Of a stretch of 64,000 nt of DNA, positions 57,851 to 64,000 are shown one piece after another (position 1 is the first letter of the stretch; each line of letters begins with the position of its first letter). The stretch comes from an uncultured Rhodospirillaceae bacterium. Its GTDB lineage: Bacteria; Pseudomonadota; Alphaproteobacteria; Azospirillales; Azospirillaceae. The stretch covers positions 137,439 to 201,438 of the forward strand of contig CALBDS010000059.1 of NCBI GenBank assembly GCA_937927415.1, written 5' to 3'. Made by a program: the position numbers and the translations under genes. The notes beneath the pieces were generated by a model. It searched no databases, had not been told where the DNA came from, and saw nothing but the letters and a program-made list of their open reading frames with translations.

Positions 57851-57987
57851 CGCCCCGCGGTGCCTGGGTGTTTCCCATTTGAACGGGGGGACCGACGGCA
57901 CCACATCTTTCCCACAGCCCTGGGCTTGGGTGGTCGGCCCAACGCACCCCCCAAGCGTGAGAAGGGCAAAGGAAGAGGGGGTTTCCC

Positions 57988-60678
<2,691 letters not shown>

Positions 60679-60764
60679 TGCACAGGTTATTGCCCGCCGG
60701 GGTGGACGCGGGCGGATGGATGCGGCAAGGATAGAAGGGGATGCGCTGATCGGAGCTGACCGCT

Positions 60765-63524
60765 GTGCACGACACCTTGTCGCCGGATCTTCCGCCCGCC
60801 GGTCTGCCGGCTCCGGCGGTGGACGACGCCCTTCTGCTGGTGCGGTGGGTGCCGGACGGTGATGCGTGCCCGGTTCTCGCCGCATCACCGGCGGCAGCGG
60901 CGGTGATGGGCAGCACCGCCGGCATGACATCCTTGCTGCACCCCGCCGACCGCACCCGTTTCGTGGAAGAGGTGCAGCGGGCCATCGCCGCCGGCCGGCG
61001 GCAGGTCCGTCACCGCCATCACCGGATCGTCGGCCCGACGGGCCGCGAACGCTGGTGGCAAACGGTGACCACGCTGGTCCCGGCCCCCGCCGGTCCCGGA
61101 AACGGGGTGGGGGTGATCTGCACCAGCCATGCCTTTGACATCACCGGCGACGGCATGGAATCGGCGCTGAACGATCCGCTGTTCCGGGCGCTGCTGGATT
61201 CCATTCCCGATCTGATCTTCCTGAAGGACCGCGACAGCGTTTATCTGGGCTGCAACCGTGCCTTTGCCGATTGGTTCGGCGTCGATCCGCAATGGCTTGA
61301 GGGGCGGACCGACTATGATCTGGTGCCGTTTCACCGGGAACTGGCCACCTTTTTCCGCTCCCATGACCGGGCCATGCTGGCGGAAGGCCGGGCGCGACGG
61401 TTCGAAGAAACGGTCGTCGGCGCCAACGGGCGCACCATCCTGTTGGAAACGCTGAAAACCCCGTTCTTCGGCCCCTCGGGGGAGGTGCTGGGGCTGATCG
61501 GCGTGTCCCGCGACGTTACCGCGGCCGCCCAGGCCCGCGATGCCCTGCGCGACAGCGAAGAACGGGTCCGGCTGCTGCTGCAATCGACCCTGGACGGTAT
61601 CTTCGGCGTGGATCGGACGGGCATCTGCACCCTGGCCAATCCGGCGGGGGCGCGGTTGCTGGGGTTCGCCTCTACCGATGCCATGATCGGGCGGGCGGTG
61701 CATGGGCTTTTGCCCGTTCTTGCCAACGGGGTGACCGGCAGCCTGCAGGATGAAACGGTGACACGGTGCGACGGTTCGTCCTTCGCCGCCGATATCCGCG
61801 CCGCACCGCTGATGCGGGACGGGGAGGTGATCGGGACGGTGGCGCGCGTCACCGACGTGACCGAACGCCGCCGCAACCAGGATCATCTGCGCACCCTGTC
61901 CCAGGCTTTGGACCAGAGCCGGATGGCGGTGGTGATCGCCGACATCCGCGGGCATGTGTCCTATGCCAATCCCCGCGTCACCGACATGACCGGGCTGGCC
62001 CGGCACGACATCCCCACCCTGGATGCGCTTCTGGCCGTGCTTCTGCCCGCCGCCGGGCAAGGGGCGCTCGGCCTGTGGCGGACGGTGCTGGCGGGAGAAA
62101 GCTGGCGGCAGGAGCTGCCCCTGCGCTTGCCCGGCCGGTCCGCCATCCGGGTTTTGCTGCGCGTGTTTCCGATCCAGGACGCTGACGGCCAGACCACGAA
62201 CCTGCTGTGCCTGGCCGAGGACATCACCGGCCATCATCAGGCCGAAGAGCACATCCGCCGCGTCCAGAAGATGGAGGCGGTGGGGGTTCTGGCCGGCGGC
62301 ATCGCTCATGATTTCAACAACATCCTTCTGGTCATCACCGGCTACGCGCATCTGGTGTTCGACCGGCTGGCCGCGGACGACGACACCCGCGACGATGTGC
62401 AGCAGATCATCGGTGCCGCCCAGCGGGCCAAGGATCTGGTGGGGCAGTTGCTGACCTTCTCCCGCCAGGATATGGCGGAGATGCAGGTGATCGACCTGCA
62501 CCGCACGGTTGAAGAGGCGGTGAAGCTGATCGCCGCCGCCATTCCCCCGGCCATTCACCTGCGGGTCATCAGCGACGGCGCGCCGATGACGGTTCTGGCC
62601 GCGGACAACCAGATCCATCAGGTGCTGGTCAACCTGTGCAGGAACGCCGCCGATGCCATCGGCGAGGCCGGGCGTGTGGACGGCAGCATCGTCGTATCCC
62701 TGGCCCATGCGTCGGTGGCGGAGCCTCGGCCGCTGGGCCGGGCGACGCTGGAGCCGGGGCGCTATGTGTGCCTGACCGTCGCCGACAACGGCAGCGGGAT
62801 TCCCGCCGCGATGCAGGAGCGTATTTTCGAACCCTTCTTCACCACCAAACCGGTGGGCAAGGGAACCGGGTTGGGGCTGGCGGCCGTCCATGGCATTGCC
62901 GGACGCCACGGGGCGCTGATCGACGTGGTGAGTTCGTCGGATCTGGGCACCAGCATCAGCCTGTATTTCCCCTATCACGACGCCGGAGCCAACGGCCGGA
63001 CCGGCGGCGGGGTCAGCCGTATCCTGGTCATCGGCGGTGACGAGGCGACACGGGGCATGACCGCCCGTCTGCTGCGCAGCCAGGGCGTGCGGGTGGTATC
63101 CACCGGCGATGACCGGCGGGCGCAGTCCCTGTTCGCCATTGCCCCCCGCCGGTTCGATGCGGTCGTCCTGCCCACCGGGAAAGCGGTGGCGGACGAATGG
63201 AAACGCCTGTCCCTGGCCCGGTCCCTGGTTGCGGTTGCGGCGGGGGTGCCGGTCATCCTGTGTCAGGAGGGAGGGAACCACGAACTGATGCGCCTGGGAA
63301 ACGAGGCGGATGCGGCGGGGATCGTCACCGCACCGGCGGAGCCATCGGCCTTTATGGCTTTTGTCGCCCGGATCATCGGCGTGACCCGCATCGTGGGAGG
63401 AAGCCGAAGCATGAACCGGAGCAGAGGAGGGGAGGGCGGCTCGGCGATCAATCCCACCGCCGCCCCCATCCCGGATGTCAAGAAAGGGAAGACGCCGGAT
63501 GGCGACGATACTGGTCATCGATGA
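60765..63524 (+). CDS. PAS-domain hybrid histidine kinase with degenerate receiver
   Basis: A 919-residue cytoplasmic kinase, GTG start, no membrane helix. PAS-like domains lie at about 20-125, 138-255 (YLGCNRAFADWFGVDP), 265-370 and 373-490. The kinase His515 is in GGIAHDFNNILLVITGYA, and the ATP domain follows (NLCRNAADAIGEAG, DNGSGIPAAMQERIFEPFFTT, GKGTGLGLAAVHGI). The C-terminal ~110 residues (from ISRILVIGGDEATRGM) have receiver form, but the acceptor Asp is gone (AVVLPTGKA) and the acidic pair is reduced, so it cannot be phosphorylated in the normal way. The gene overlaps a response regulator gene by 26 bases, presumably its real output. Confidence 0.88.
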   Translation: MHDTLSPDLPPAGLPAPAVDDALLLVRWVPDGDACPVLAASPAAAAVMGSTAGMTSLLHPADRTRFVEEVQRAIAAGRRQVRHRHHRIVGPTGRERWWQTVTTLVPAPAGPGNGVGVICTSHAFDITGDGMESALNDPLFRALLDSIPDLIFLKDRDSVYLGCNRAFADWFGVDPQWLEGRTDYDLVPFHRELATFFRSHDRAMLAEGRARRFEETVVGANGRTILLETLKTPFFGPSGEVLGLIGVSRDVTAAAQARDALRDSEERVRLLLQSTLDGIFGVDRTGICTLANPAGARLLGFASTDAMIGRAVHGLLPVLANGVTGSLQDETVTRCDGSSFAADIRAAPLMRDGEVIGTVARVTDVTERRRNQDHLRTLSQALDQSRMAVVIADIRGHVSYANPRVTDMTGLARHDIPTLDALLAVLLPAAGQGALGLWRTVLAGESWRQELPLRLPGRSAIRVLLRVFPIQDADGQTTNLLCLAEDITGHHQAEEHIRRVQKMEAVGVLAGGIAHDFNNILLVITGYAHLVFDRLAADDDTRDDVQQIIGAAQRAKDLVGQLLTFSRQDMAEMQVIDLHRTVEEAVKLIAAAIPPAIHLRVISDGAPMTVLAADNQIHQVLVNLCRNAADAIGEAGRVDGSIVVSLAHASVAEPRPLGRATLEPGRYVCLTVADNGSGIPAAMQERIFEPFFTTKPVGKGTGLGLAAVHGIAGRHGALIDVVSSSDLGTSISLYFPYHDAGANGRTGGGVSRILVIGGDEATRGMTARLLRSQGVRVVSTGDDRRAQSLFAIAPRRFDAVVLPTGKAVADEWKRLSLARSLVAVAAGVPVILCQEGGNHELMRLGNEADAAGIVTAPAEPSAFMAFVARIIGVTRIVGGSRSMNRSRGGEGGSAINPTAAPIPDVKKGKTPDGDDTGHR

Positions 63525-63873
63525 CGACGACATGGTGCGCACCATGCTGATCCGCACCCTGAACCGCGGGGGGCATCAGGCGTTGGGGGCGTCCGACGGA
63601 GCGGCCGGGGTGCAGGTGTTCCGGGAAAACCCGGTCGATCTGGTCATCACCGACATTTTCATGCCGCATCAGGAAGGGCTGGCGACCATCATGCAGCTTC
63701 GCCGGGGGTTCCCCAGCAGCCGGATCATCGCCATTTCCGGCGGGGGGGCGCGGGAATCCCTGGATGTCCTGCCGGTCGCCGAGGCCCTGGGGGCCTCCAA
63801 GACCCTGCGCAAGCCCTTTACCCCCGCCGAGGTGCTGGAGGCCGTGCGGGCGGTGCTGGAAGAAGCCGAATAA
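63499..63873 (+). CDS. single-domain response regulator
   Basis: A 124-residue CheY-like receiver only. The acidic set is IDDDD near the N-terminus, the acceptor Asp in LVITDIFMP (about residue 53), Ser/Thr in AISGGG and Lys in RKPFTP. It has no output domain. It overlaps the hybrid kinase by 26 bases in another frame and is surely co-translated. Expected to receive phosphate from that kinase and pass it on or act by protein contact. Confidence 0.92.
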   Translation: MATILVIDDDDMVRTMLIRTLNRGGHQALGASDGAAGVQVFRENPVDLVITDIFMPHQEGLATIMQLRRGFPSSRIIAISGGGARESLDVLPVAEALGASKTLRKPFTPAEVLEAVRAVLEEAE

Positions 63874-63900
63874 TTTCCTCACACCGTTGATGAAAAGTGC

Positions 63901-63929
63901 TTGACCGCAGCGGTCCGATCTTTTAGAAA
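63901..63929 (+). promoter_or_regulatory. tRNA-Glu promoter
   Basis: TTGACC at 63901-63906, 17-base spacer, TAGAAA at 63924-63929, 22 bases before the mature tRNA 5' end. Confidence 0.6.
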
Positions 63930-63950
63930 CCGCGCACCGCAGCGAACGAC

Positions 63951-64000
63951 GTCCCCGTCGTCTAGAGGCCTAGGACACCGCCCTTTCACGGCGGCGACAC
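63951..64000 (+). tRNA. tRNA-Glu (anticodon TTC), truncated at the window edge
   Basis: Starts with the GTCCCCG acceptor arm, a D-arm with TCTAGAGGCCTAGGA, and the anticodon stem CCGCC/GGCGG (63978-63982 and 63990-63994) around loop CTTTCAC, giving TTC at 63985-63987. The T-arm and the 3' acceptor strand lie beyond base 64000. Confidence 0.93.

Noticed and set aside
61019..61204. Short minus-strand frames within the PAS kinase and similar short frames inside other genes
   Set aside because: They lack ribosome-binding sites and codon bias of their own and are covered by a conserved gene on the other strand.

Overview
The window is very GC-rich, densely packed chromosomal DNA from an alphaproteobacterium, most likely an Azospirillum/Rhodospirillum-type organism (Rhodospirillales sensu lato). 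This rests on an alphaproteobacterial-looking tRNA-Glu at the right edge, a DUF3095-type cyclase-like protein, a MotA/MotB/OmpA-type operon, and many ATGA start/stop overlaps. The assignment is inference; no rRNA or species marker lies in the window. There are no insertion sequences, phage genes or CRISPR arrays.

Layout: (1) 81-1856, a YbaL-type cation/proton antiporter. (2) 1861-16605, the accessory highlight: a divergent biosynthetic gene cluster. The left arm (minus strand) holds a citrate-synthase-fold enzyme, a methyltransferase and the SbnA/SbnB pair that makes 2,3-diaminopropionate. The right arm (plus strand) starts with a small internally duplicated protein of unknown function. After a strong hairpin come ACP-dehydratase fusion, ACP, GcvT-like one-carbon enzyme, ketosynthase/chain-length-factor fusion, GNAT-like protein, ketoreductase, condensation-type acyltransferase, malonyl transferase and AMP-ligase. 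The AT-rich divergent promoter carries a Fur-box-like palindrome. I do not recognise this combination as a known cluster. (3) 16609-24603, cell-envelope and housekeeping genes: a lipoprotein, an O-antigen-ligase-like protein, lptG-surA-pdxA, a DUF3095 protein and a Pro/Ala-rich secreted protein. (4) 24753-30482, a membrane-anchored HNH nuclease and a group 3b-like NAD(P)-linked [NiFe] hydrogenase operon with an embedded cyclic-nucleotide-binding-domain protein. (5) 30544-32456, an SDR and a methyltransferase.

(6) 32502-41550 is the second highlight. It holds an ATPase-less polar amino-acid ABC importer (one permease fused to its binding protein) and then a 1003-residue chimera. The chimera joins a type-I periplasmic binding domain, a beta-sandwich that resembles the extracellular domain of pentameric ligand-gated channels, and an MscS pore. 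Next come an XRE-cupin regulator, gabD and gabT. The neighbourhood suggests uptake, sensing and catabolism of GABA or a related amino acid. (7) 41895-46000: diguanylate cyclase response regulator, histidine phosphatase, NAD(P)H-hydrate dehydratase and enolase. (8) 46044-47242: TetR regulator and hot-dog thioesterase facing each other across a promoter with two matching operators. (9) 47223-50639: OmpA-like/MotA-like/MotB-like operon. (10) 50792-54518: suhB, efp, epmA and prmA. (11) 54549-57850: a sensor kinase divergent from a PotD-type binding protein. (12) 57988-60678 acnA, 60765-63873 a PAS histidine kinase with a degenerate receiver plus an overlapping single-domain response regulator, then a truncated tRNA-Glu(TTC).
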